Assembly: GCA_035544835.1 (NCBI GenBank)
Contig: DASZZV010000175.1
Span: forward strand, 1-5,111
DNA length: 5,111 bases
From: DASZZV01 sp035544835
GTDB lineage: Bacteria; Acidobacteriota; Thermoanaerobaculia; Gp7-AA8
Direction of reading: 5' to 3'
Made by a program: the position numbers and the translations under genes. Positions 1 through 4,891 of the stretch are shown in pieces. The stretch's first letter is position 1; each line of letters begins with the position of its first letter. The notes below the pieces were generated by a model. The model saw only the letters and a list, made by a program, of their open reading frames with translations. It was not told where the DNA came from and ran no database searches.

Positions 1-72
1 CTGGGCGGGGGCCTTAGACCCTTGGCAATCGAAAATGTTTGCGAGCACCACGATGGAAGGGCCCCCGCCCAG
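1..72. repeat. Long-armed inverted repeat at the left edge
   Basis: A GC-rich 13-base arm at 1-13 (CTGGGCGGGGGCC) is the exact reverse complement of 60-72, enclosing 46 bases. The stem may extend beyond the window. No protein-like reading frame is seen. A hairpin of this kind could be part of a palindromic intergenic element or the terminator of a gene to the left. There is no T-run after the right arm, so an intrinsic terminator is not well supported. Confidence 0.6.
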
Positions 73-300
73 ATCCCTCGCTGCGGCTCGGGATGACACA
101 TCAGGGAACCCGCGTAAATACAGGGAGTTTCTTAGAAGCCGAAGCGAAGGATCTTTGGTGACATCACGACGGTGTTCATTGACGACCTCGCGCTGTCGCC
201 AAAGATCCTTCGTTCGCACTCAGTCTTTCCTGGTCCTTTGCCTTCGCGCGTGCTCCCTCAGGATGACGACGTTCCCAAGCCGCAGTGAAGGGTGACACTC
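73..300. repeat. Interspersed palindromic intergenic repeat block
   Basis: No gene is seen here. The stretch consists of short dyads: ATCCC at 73-77 pairs with GGGAT at 90-94, and a 21-base imperfect inverted repeat pairs 143-163 with 194-214. The core CGAAGGATCTTTGG at 145-158 matches CCAAAGATCCTTCG at 199-212 exactly. Variants of a CTC(G/A)GGATGAC phrase recur at about 88-97 and 258-267. This style resembles dispersed intergenic repeats found in many copies in some GC-rich soil bacteria. That is inference, because only this window is visible. Reading frames through the block are rich in Arg, Ser and Thr and show no domain. Confidence 0.5.
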
Positions 301-355
301 GATGGCCGCTTCGGAATACACATCCTCCACCCTCGGTTTTTGACCTCGTAACGGC

Positions 356-384
356 TTGACAGCGTAAGTCCTGTTGTCTACAGT
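356..384 (+). promoter_or_regulatory. Sigma70-type promoter of the tRNA-Gly gene
   Basis: TTGACA (356-361) is a perfect -35 box. After a 17-base spacer comes TACAGT (379-384), matching four of six -10 positions including the key first T, second A and last T. Transcription would begin near 391, giving only a short 5' leader before the tRNA at 398. The bases after the -10 box (ACGCCCC) are GC-rich, as in discriminators of stable-RNA promoters under stringent control. That regulation is inferred. Confidence 0.8.
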
Positions 385-397
385 ACGCCCCTGCTTT

Positions 398-472
<75 letters not shown>

Positions 473-485
473 ATTTTCCATCCCT

Positions 486-520
486 CTAAGAGCGCAGGCC
501 CACCGCGGTCTGCGCTCTAG
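486..520. terminator. Strong hairpin after tRNA-Gly, probable terminator
   Basis: AGAGCGCAG (489-497) pairs perfectly with CTGCGCTCT (510-518). Further pairs are possible inside (CC 499-500 with GG 507-508) and outside across one bulged A. The following bases (AGCTGTTTCTGG) have only a weak T-run, so it is not a textbook intrinsic terminator. It lies between the tRNA and the convergent small gene and could act on transcripts from either side. Confidence 0.6.
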
Positions 521-575
521 CTGTTTCTGGGAGCCGCTAGCCGGAGGTGTCTCTCTGTGCCCGCTGAGTCCGCCG

Positions 576-764
576 CTATTCGGGCTTCTCCACATCGATC
601 TCCTCCGGGGGGACGTGCACGACCTTGCCATCCCTCCAGATCACGATCGATTCCCCGAGTTGTTTATGGCGCCACTCCCGCGAAAGTGCGGCGGTGATCG
701 CCTGCGGGTCGTTCAGCAACTCTTCGATGGACCGCGACCGGCCGTCTTCAGGAATCTTTCCCAT
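576..764 (-). CDS. Small conserved-looking protein of unknown function (62 aa)
   Basis: The 62-residue product has no signal peptide or membrane segment. It runs from an acidic/basic N-terminus through a helical middle (SIEELLNDPQAITAALSREW, about residues 12-31) to a short beta-like C-terminus with IVIWRDGKVVHVPPEEI at about residues 40-56. I recall similar unnamed small proteins ending in a WRDGKVV-x-(I/V)PPEEI pattern from other GC-rich bacteria, but know no function for them. The ATG at 764 is preceded by AGAGGG (776-771 on the minus strand) at six bases, which supports the start. The gene stands alone, convergent with the tRNA and divergent from the operon at 953. No toxin partner is adjacent, so an antitoxin role would be speculation. 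Confidence 0.75.
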   Translation of the reverse strand: MGKIPEDGRSRSIEELLNDPQAITAALSREWRHKQLGESIVIWRDGKVVHVPPEEIDVEKPE

Positions 765-811
765 GCCTCACCCTCTACAACATTCTCGAACCCCACCGTA
801 CTTCCCGAAGC

Positions 812-826
812 GAGCCATCGTGGCTC
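812..826. promoter_or_regulatory. Short dyad in the divergent intergenic gap
   Basis: GAGCCA (812-817) and TGGCTC (821-826) form a perfect six-base inverted repeat around TCG. It lies between the small minus-strand gene and the plus-strand operon. It could be an operator or an RNA hairpin in the operon's upstream region, or chance in GC-rich DNA. Confidence 0.25.
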
Positions 827-871
827 CGGGCCTGAGTTGTCCCAGACGCGTGCCCTCTGTCTTGAATTAAA

Positions 872-929
872 TGTAGACATGACCCTTGACGCAGACGACG
901 CCAAAGCTTACATTGTGTAGACATGTCCC
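872..929 (+). promoter_or_regulatory. Promoter flanked by a duplicated 14-bp operator-like motif
   Basis: A -35 box TTGACG (886-891), a 17-base spacer and a -10-like TACATT (909-914) form a good sigma70 promoter for the operon starting at 953, with transcription expected near 921. The motif TGTAGACATGACCC ends directly before the -35 box (872-885). It returns with one change as TGTAGACATGTCCC at 916-929, over the expected start site. The second copy contains the palindrome GACATGTC. Two near-identical sites bracketing a promoter suggest repressor binding. The regulator is not identifiable here. Confidence 0.6.
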
Positions 930-939
930 CCACACTCTG

Positions 940-946
940 AAGGAGG
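940..946 (+). promoter_or_regulatory. Shine-Dalgarno site for the operon's first gene
   Basis: AAGGAGG is a full-strength Shine-Dalgarno sequence six bases before the ATG at 953, and it fixes the start of the first operon gene. Confidence 0.85.
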
Positions 947-952
947 ATCTTC

Positions 953-1381
953 ATGGCCATCGAGATTCAGCTCCTGCCTCACCTCAAGGGCCCTCTTGCC
1001 TTACACGTCGAACGTCTCCTCACCGGCAAATTGAGCGATAAGAGAGACCTGGTATTCACCGACGACCAGCCCGACTATCAGATTCTCTTTGATGGTGGAT
1101 TCTTTCAGCCCGAGGGTTACGACGCTCCCACCTTCGTCCTCGTCACCGTGGCGATGAAGTCGATCGACCGCAACTATGTCGAAGAGGTCGTTCCGCAATC
1201 GATCGGGGCGGACGACCGGCGACGGCTCGTCGAGCGGCTCTGCGCGCGCCAGCAGCGGCGCGCCGCGTTCGATTGTCAGCCGCCCGGACGCGCCGCCGGT
1301 GGTTGTGAGCTGGCGGTGCAGCGACTCGATGTTCACCTCTTCGAGCCGTTGCGGCGAGCTCGAAACGGAGGCTCGCGATGA
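953..1381 (+). CDS. Uncharacterised protein, first gene of a coupled operon (142 aa)
   Basis: I do not recognise this family. The product is soluble-looking, with no signal peptide or membrane span. Residues 1-85 alternate helix and strand, including a hydrophobic strand TFVLVTVAM near residues 60-68. Residues 85-142 are rich in Arg and Ala, with a short Cys-containing stretch (FDCQPPGRAAGGCELAV). Codons stay GC-rich at the third position to the end, which argues against a frameshift despite the change in composition. The start has a perfect Shine-Dalgarno site, and the stop overlaps the next start as ATGA (1378-1381), so translation of the two genes is probably coupled. A promoter with paired operator-like repeats lies just upstream, so expression is probably controlled. 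Function is unknown. Confidence 0.8.
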   Translation: MAIEIQLLPHLKGPLALHVERLLTGKLSDKRDLVFTDDQPDYQILFDGGFFQPEGYDAPTFVLVTVAMKSIDRNYVEEVVPQSIGADDRRRLVERLCARQQRRAAFDCQPPGRAAGGCELAVQRLDVHLFEPLRRARNGGSR

Positions 1382-2337
1382 AGCGTCTGCAAGTCTCCTA
1401 CAGCGGCCCTCCCGGCGTTTGTGCCGACGCGGTCAGCATCGCCTCATCGATGATGACTTCGGCCCGGGTCACGGTCGTCGATGCCGGAGGAGATCCCGAG
1501 CTCCGGCTGTTCCTCGACGTCGACGCCCTGAGTCTGACCAATCACGGCGCCCGCGGATACGTCGTCGTCGCCTTTCTCGATCACAGCGTGCACCTTCTGG
1601 AGGGCCTCTCGCCGGAGACGTTCCGGCAGGTCGAGGGGAGCGAGAAGACGCGGCTTCTCGTCAACAGCTTCGACGGCTATTGGAATCCGCTGCTCGTCGC
1701 CTGGGGGGCCGGAGCGCCGCTCGATGTCCTGGTGACTCGAGTCGCATCGGAGGTGCTGGCCGAGATCGAAGCGATCGAGCCATTATCGATCGAAGCAATT
1801 CTGGGACGTCCCCTGCGCGTCGTCACCGGGGCGCCGCTCTGCGAAGACTCGGCGCTGCTCGAGAAGGCGGTCGTGGCAGGGGAATCGGGGATGACACTAC
1901 AGCTGCCGAAAGGGGTGCTCAGAATCGACGGCGCGATCGGTTCCAGTGACGCGGAAGCCAGCGAGAACCTGAGGGAGCTCAAGCGCAGCCGTATCCCGCG
2001 TATGGTAGTCGAGCCGATTGCCGACGACGACCACTTCGACGCCCGGTTGCGCCATAGTCTGAGGCGGATCCTCACCGACATCGCCACAATCAACTCGTGC
2101 CTGCTCGAGGCGCCCGAAGACGCCCGCCCCGACTACTACCGCCGCGCAGCGCAGAGCCATCTGTACGATGTTTGGCAAAACGCCGACATCCTCCTGCAAT
2201 CGGTCGAAGAGCGCGCCCCGGCCCACACCTCGCTGGGCGGCTTCACTCTTCGCTGGGTTCGCCTCGGGGTCCTGAAAGAAGGCTTCAATCTGAGCGTGAG
2301 CCCGGGAGGATCGGGCGGCGACAGGATCGAGCCATGA
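1378..2337 (+). CDS. Uncharacterised protein, second gene of the operon (319 aa)
   Basis: I do not recognise this protein. It looks cytosolic. Residues 1-130 resemble an alternating alpha/beta domain, with strands such as ARVTVVDA (about 29-36), LRLFLDV (about 42-48) and GYVVVAFLD (about 60-68). A helical stretch follows (VLVTRVASEVLAEIEAIEP, about 117-135), then a mixed region. A charged helical part lies at about 220-282 (RLRHSLRRILTDIATI and YDVWQNADILLQSVEE). No catalytic motif is evident. The ATG overlaps the previous stop (ATGA) and has GGAGG (1367-1371) six bases upstream. The order 'PD/PE-strand-...-strand' near residues 40-68 resembles the corresponding part of the first operon protein, so the pair may share a fold and act together. 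That is inference only. Confidence 0.85.
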   Translation: MKRLQVSYSGPPGVCADAVSIASSMMTSARVTVVDAGGDPELRLFLDVDALSLTNHGARGYVVVAFLDHSVHLLEGLSPETFRQVEGSEKTRLLVNSFDGYWNPLLVAWGAGAPLDVLVTRVASEVLAEIEAIEPLSIEAILGRPLRVVTGAPLCEDSALLEKAVVAGESGMTLQLPKGVLRIDGAIGSSDAEASENLRELKRSRIPRMVVEPIADDDHFDARLRHSLRRILTDIATINSCLLEAPEDARPDYYRRAAQSHLYDVWQNADILLQSVEERAPAHTSLGGFTLRWVRLGVLKEGFNLSVSPGGSGGDRIEP

Positions 2338-2495
2338 GCACCCGGCGCGACTTCGCCTCACGCGCTCAGGTGCCAGCCGTCTCCTGGAACGCGCCGAGTC
2401 GCGCCGCAAGGTGTCGCGGCCGTTGCGGGAAGCGCTCTTTGCACTCAAGCTCGTATAACCCAATCAACATTCAACGCCTGACCCCGGTTATCTAG
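2334..2495 (+). pseudogene. Possible decayed third operon gene
   Basis: An ATG at 2334 overlaps the stop of the preceding gene as ATGA and has AGGA (2323-2326) seven bases upstream, the same coupling as between the first two genes. The frame runs 53 codons to a TAG at 2495, but its product is Arg/Ser-rich and not protein-like. A different frame through the same bases reads more naturally, with RLLERAESRRKVSRPLREAL and then FALKLV before a TAA at 2456-2458, but it has no start codon of its own. This fits a short basic gene broken by a frameshift soon after its start, or chance. No family is recognised. Confidence 0.3.
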
Positions 2496-2514
2496 TGGCT
2501 CCCGGGCGGAGTGC

Positions 2515-2520
2515 TACACT
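2515..2520 (+). promoter_or_regulatory. -10-like element placing the antitoxin start at +1
   Basis: TACACT matches four of six consensus -10 positions and ends seven bases before the GTG at 2528, so a transcript would begin at or beside the start codon. The nearest purine-rich stretch (GGCGGAG, 2507-2513) is too far from the GTG for a normal Shine-Dalgarno site. A leaderless mRNA is therefore plausible. No good -35 box is visible. Confidence 0.45.
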
Positions 2521-2527
2521 TTCTCCC

Positions 2528-2752
2528 GTGAAACTTGTCACCGGAAAAGTCGAGAACGGCAAGGTCGTTCTTCCTGAAGGTGAGTTCGAGGAAGGGGCCG
2601 CTGTGGCCGTACTCGCATCGACCGCGGATGAGCCGGTCGTCCTGACGTCTGCCGAGGAAGAAGCGCTGCTCGAATCGCTCTCTGCGATTCGTTCCGGTAA
2701 CTACATCAGCGGCGAGGACCTGCTCCACCAGCTAAGGTCGCGCGGTCGTTGA
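2528..2752 (+). CDS. Antitoxin of a ParE/RelE-type type II toxin-antitoxin module
   Basis: The 74-residue product should bind and neutralise the toxin encoded directly downstream and probably represses its own promoter. The N-terminus (KLVTGKVENGKVVLPEGEFE) has the short beta-strand 'GKV..GKVVLP' pattern of small antitoxin DNA-binding or dimerisation domains. The C-terminal part (TSAEEEALLESLSAIRSGNY followed by ISGEDLLHQLRSRGR) is the acidic-to-basic helical toxin-binding tail typical of ParD/RelB-like partners. The GTG at 2528 is preferred over the in-frame GTG at 2495, because the family pattern begins with KxVTGKV and a -10-like box lies just ahead. The stop TGA (2750-2752) is followed in the same frame, with no gap, by the toxin coding sequence. 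Confidence 0.8.
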   Translation: MKLVTGKVENGKVVLPEGEFEEGAAVAVLASTADEPVVLTSAEEEALLESLSAIRSGNYISGEDLLHQLRSRGR

Positions 2753-3067
2753 CTGTACGCTCTTCGCGTCTCACCGAGAGCCGCGCGGCAGATCGAACAA
2801 GCAGCTGACTGGTGGTACGAGAATCGTTCGGCCGCACCAAGCCTCTTCTCGTCCGAACTGGAGCGGGGTTTCTTAGCTCTCACTTCGTTTCCGCGGGCTG
2901 GCGAGGTCGTGGCACATTCTCGTATCGCAAACCTGAGGCGAATCCTATTGTCCGCAGTCCAGCTCCATCTGTACTACACCATTTCCGACGAAGAGGAAGT
3001 CGTGGAGATTCTCGAACTCTGGCATACGAGCCGAAAGCCACGGTTCGGTCTTCCTGATTGGCCGTGA
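2753..3067 (+). CDS. ParE/RelE-family toxin with a probable CTG start
   Basis: The 104-residue product is a compact toxin of the RelE/ParE superfamily. Visible hallmarks are an N-terminal strand then helix (YALRVSPRAARQIEQAADWW, residues 2-21), the ENRSAAP turn, and a second helix (LFSSELERGFLAL). Near the C-terminus are LRRILL, the strand LHLYYTISDEEEVVEILELW and the conserved H-x-S-R-K-P ending motif (about 91-96). ParE members poison gyrase and RelE members cleave ribosome-bound mRNA. The sequence does not settle which applies. No ATG, GTG or TTG lies in frame near the N-terminus. CTG 2753 is exactly where the first residue is expected and abuts the antitoxin TGA. Alternatives are low-level TGA readthrough, giving an antitoxin-toxin fusion, or a lost start. 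The rest of the frame is undamaged. Confidence 0.8.
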   Translation: MYALRVSPRAARQIEQAADWWYENRSAAPSLFSSELERGFLALTSFPRAGEVVAHSRIANLRRILLSAVQLHLYYTISDEEEVVEILELWHTSRKPRFGLPDWP

Positions 3068-3075
3068 GGCCTCAC
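3064..3075. other. 12-bp perfect palindrome spanning two convergent stops
   Basis: GTGAGGCCTCAC contains the toxin stop TGA (3065-3067) on the plus strand and the former HNH stop TGA (3074-3072) on the minus strand. It has no loop or T-run and so is not a terminator by itself. It may simply result from the tight convergent junction. Confidence 0.4.
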
Positions 3076-3375
3076 CCCAGAAACCGATTCTCATTGTGCC
3101 ACCACAGCGCCTCCGCTTGAGGATGGTCGGCCGCTTGATCGGCAACCGCATCTCCATCCCGTGGAGCTCGTAGGAATCCCGCCCGTTCTCGAACTCCTCC
3201 TTGATCTTGCGGCTCACGAGGAAATGGAGATCGGACGCGACGTTCACGTAGCCGGCGTCGAAGAGCTTGTGGATGTCGGCGCGAAAGAGAATGCAGCTAC
3301 TGATCTGATGCTCCTACACAGCGTGGAACTCATCGATGTGTGCTGTTCCCAGCGGCGGAAGGGTTTTCTTCTTGT
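3072..3375 (-). pseudogene. Decayed C-terminal fragment of an HNH endonuclease gene
   Basis: The minus strand encodes the equivalent of residues ~216-314 of the intact HNH protein at 3940-4884. It is broken in several ways. The 5' two-thirds are missing. A CAG glutamine codon has become TAG (3314-3316), giving the break in EFHAV*EHQIS. The HNH asparagine and following glycine have become Ser-Cys (ISSCILFRADIHKLFD). One base is lost in the codons after MRLPIK, shifting the frame over the last ~20 residues. The surviving stretch LHFLVSRKIKEEFENGRD is otherwise nearly identical to the intact copy. Its 5' edge runs into the MazF coding tail. It cannot make an active nuclease. Confidence 0.88.
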
Positions 3376-3695
3376 CGGCATGGAAGCTCGAGCCACCTGC
3401 AAATCGCCCCTTCAACGACACGCAACTGCTCTTGCGTGAGGGATCCGACCTGACGAATTGCGTGATGTGGCGACAAGGTAACCAGACCTTGCGCATCGAA
3501 CGCACCTGCTTTCAGGAATGATGCGCCTACAACGGCTTCAAAGTCTGTTCGCCGCGTGGAAGTAGTGTGAGGGACGAGACACAAGAGTGCACGATCGGCA
3601 TCTCCGATTCGGGCGCTAATCACCAGGCAGGGGCGAATCTTGGCCGCCATTCCGAGGTCGACGAGCCAGACCTCGCCACGAGTTGGATATCTCAC
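3330..3695 (-). CDS. MazF/PemK-family endoribonuclease toxin with a foreign tail
   Basis: The 121-residue product belongs to the MazF/PemK family, whose members cleave single-stranded RNA at short sequences. It shows the N-terminal R-GEVWLVDLG motif (residues 6-15), the RPCLVIS strand (21-27), a LLCLVPHTTSTRR region, and the C-terminal helix of MazF proteins (SLTQEQLRVVEGAICRWLEL, 85-104). The start is GTG 3695, overlapping the antitoxin stop as GTGA, so translation is probably coupled. A normal MazF would end near residue 105-110. Here residues ~107-121 (CRQEENPSAAGNSTHR) are encoded by DNA derived from the neighbouring HNH fragment in another frame. The native stop was apparently lost at the repeat junction. 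The core looks intact. Confidence 0.88.
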   Translation of the reverse strand: MRYPTRGEVWLVDLGMAAKIRPCLVISARIGDADRALLCLVPHTTSTRRTDFEAVVGASFLKAGAFDAQGLVTLSPHHAIRQVGSLTQEQLRVVEGAICRWLELPCRQEENPSAAGNSTHR

Positions 3696-3880
3696 TCGTC
3701 CGCTTCGCGTTCGTCGTACTCGAGAAACACCTTGTTTGCGGCGAAGGTGAGCTCGTCGTCACTCATATCCGGAAAGTCGAGACCTCGGGTGATGCGTAGA
3801 AGCTCGGTCAGAACCTCACGCTTCGACGGGTCCGGAAGCGCCCCAAATTCCTCGATGACATGCTTGGCTTCGGCGGTCAC
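3692..3880 (-). CDS. MazE-like antitoxin
   Basis: The 62-residue, acidic, helical protein should sequester the MazF-type toxin whose start overlaps its stop. Its shape (helix KHVIEEFGALPDPSKREVLT and ELLRITRGLDFP, then MSDDELTFAANKVFLEYDER with an acidic end) matches small unnamed antitoxins that precede MazF/PemK genes, where a (L/M)SD(D/E)EL...A...FLE.D.RE tail is common. No AbrB-like DNA-binding domain is evident, so autoregulation is uncertain. The start is GTG 3880. A near-consensus -10 box (TAGAAT) ends six bases before it, suggesting a leaderless transcript. The region upstream is the start of the second direct repeat, so the module seems placed precisely against that junction. Confidence 0.8.
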   Translation of the reverse strand: MTAEAKHVIEEFGALPDPSKREVLTELLRITRGLDFPDMSDDELTFAANKVFLEYDEREADE

Positions 3881-3886
3881 GTATAG

Positions 3887-3892
3887 ATTCTA
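3887..3892 (-). promoter_or_regulatory. -10 element six bases before the MazE-like start
   Basis: On the minus strand TAGAAT matches five of six -10 consensus bases and is followed by CTATAC and then the GTG start codon. Transcription would begin on or beside the GTG. No Shine-Dalgarno site fits in the gap. The -35 position falls in repeat-derived DNA near 3910-3915 and is poor. Confidence 0.55.
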
Positions 3893-3907
3893 CCTGTTCT
3901 CGACGCC

Positions 3908-4244
3908 CGGTATTCCTGATTGGCTCTATGGCCACGCCCTCACCCCAGAAACCGATTCTCATTGTGCCACCACAGCGCCTCCGCCTGCGGGTGGTCGGCC
4001 GGCTTTATCGGCAACCGCATCTCTGTCCCGTGGAGCTTGTAATAATCCCGCCCGTTCTCGAACTCCTCCTTGATCTTTCGGCTCACGAGGAAATGGAGAT
4101 CGGGGGCAACGGTCACATAGCCGGCGTCGAAGAGCTTGTGGATGTCGGCACGAAAGAGAATGCCGTTACTGATCTGATGCTCCTGCACCGTGTGGAAGTC
4201 ACGGATGTGTGCCGCCTCGAGCGCCGGAAGGGTTCTCTCGTTGG
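3908..4244. repeat. Direct repeat copy 2, with a scrap of toxin 3' end
   Basis: This is the counterpart of 3046-3375. It begins with a remnant matching the last codons of the ParE-type toxin (CGGTATTCCTGATTGGC, 16 of 17 bases shared, reading GIPDW where the toxin has GLPDW). It then covers the end of the intact HNH gene. No other toxin sequence is recognised upstream of the scrap, so the repeat boundary lies near 3908. Confidence 0.8.
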
Positions 4245-4884
4245 TGATGGCGCATCGCCGCCCGTAACTGTCGAGCACGGCCACGCGGAAACTGCGCTGC
4301 CCCAGTCGCGGCCGGACCAGTATCGCCGCGCCGTATCCGCCGAGGATCTCACTGGCCGGTTCCTCCGCGATGCGCAGACCCTTCTGACTCTCGACGCGGC
4401 CCAGACACTCCAGCCAGATCCGCTCCCCCTCCCCGCTCGTGAGGTCGTAGCCTTTGCCCTGCACGATGTTCGGCGCGAAATCATTGGGCAGGCGAATCCA
4501 GTCCGACTCCTCGAAGAACACCGGCTGATTGATCAGGATGCAGCCGATCCAGAAATCCTTCTTGCGATCGACGTCCATATCGAAGCGCGAGCGGATCGCC
4601 AGGAGACGCTCTCGCATGTCGATGTACGACCGTGCCCCGTTGGCGTTCCCGTAGACCTCCCACGCCATCGACACCGGCAGCGAGGAGAAATGAGCGAAGA
4701 AACCGAACCCAGCGATGACATTCCGAGGAGCCTTGAGCTTGAAGAAGAACGGCTCCCCCGGCTGCAACGCCACGAAGTTTGTATCCGACCCTGGCCGCCA
4801 GAAGTTGACCTCCTCTACGGGCGGCTCCATCGCCCGGAGATACGTGAACCAGTCGTAGTCAGTGTTCGCGACGAAGCCGCGCAT
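3940..4884 (-). CDS. HNH endonuclease with an N-terminal PUA-like domain
   Basis: The 314-residue product looks like a complete DNA endonuclease of the HNH_2 type seen in predicted restriction enzymes. The nuclease part (about 205-255) reads YGRRCAITNERTLPALEAAH, then NGILFRADIHKLFDAGYV. The likely catalytic trio is His226, Asn240 and His249, with Asp253 nearby. Residues 1-145 (DWFTYLRAM, EVNFWRPG, LQPGEPFFFKLK, IAGFGFFAHFSSLP, WIGCILINQPVFF) follow a pattern I associate with a PUA/EVE-like fold, a class that often reads modified bases. A role in restricting modified or foreign DNA is therefore plausible but inferred. The ATG at 4884 matches where homologues begin (MxGFVANTD). TATCCT ends seven bases before it, again a leaderless arrangement, with no Shine-Dalgarno site. 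Its 3' third is duplicated as a pseudogene at 3072-3375. Confidence 0.88.
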   Translation of the reverse strand: MRGFVANTDYDWFTYLRAMEPPVEEVNFWRPGSDTNFVALQPGEPFFFKLKAPRNVIAGFGFFAHFSSLPVSMAWEVYGNANGARSYIDMRERLLAIRSRFDMDVDRKKDFWIGCILINQPVFFEESDWIRLPNDFAPNIVQGKGYDLTSGEGERIWLECLGRVESQKGLRIAEEPASEILGGYGAAILVRPRLGQRSFRVAVLDSYGRRCAITNERTLPALEAAHIRDFHTVQEHQISNGILFRADIHKLFDAGYVTVAPDLHFLVSRKIKEEFENGRDYYKLHGTEMRLPIKPADHPQAEALWWHNENRFLG

Positions 4885-4891
4885 GGGGAAG

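Larger units (their letters stand above)
3046..3375. repeat. Direct repeat copy 1 (toxin end plus HNH 3' part)
   Basis: This segment matches 3908-4244 at roughly 90% by eye. It starts in the last codons of the ParE-type toxin (CGGT, one difference, then TTCCTGATTGGC), differs by a 4-base gap before the HNH stop, and follows the HNH 3' coding region to about 3375. A single-base deletion relative to copy 2 lies near 3134. The copies are in the same orientation and flank the MazE/MazF module. Confidence 0.85.

Noticed and set aside
35..295. Open frame of 86 codons on the plus strand
   Set aside because: It runs through the palindromic repeat block, has no ribosome site, and gives an Arg/Ser-rich product without domain character.
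953..1381. Frameshift near 1200 in the first operon gene
   Set aside because: The protein changes composition there, but third-position GC stays high and the stop makes an exact ATGA overlap with the next gene.
1176..1949. Long plus-strand frame overlapping both operon genes
   Set aside because: Arg/Ser-rich shadow of GC-rich codons. The ATGA-linked frames have ribosome sites and better composition.
1897..2463. Minus-strand frame of 188 codons
   Set aside because: Antisense shadow of the second operon gene with no ribosome site or recognisable motif.
2495..2752. Antitoxin start at GTG 2495
   Set aside because: It would add 11 residues before the family-like KLVTGKV start and would read through the -10-like box.
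2945..3247. Minus-strand frame of 100 codons as a gene
   Set aside because: It joins the decayed HNH tail to antisense toxin sequence after the one-base deletion.
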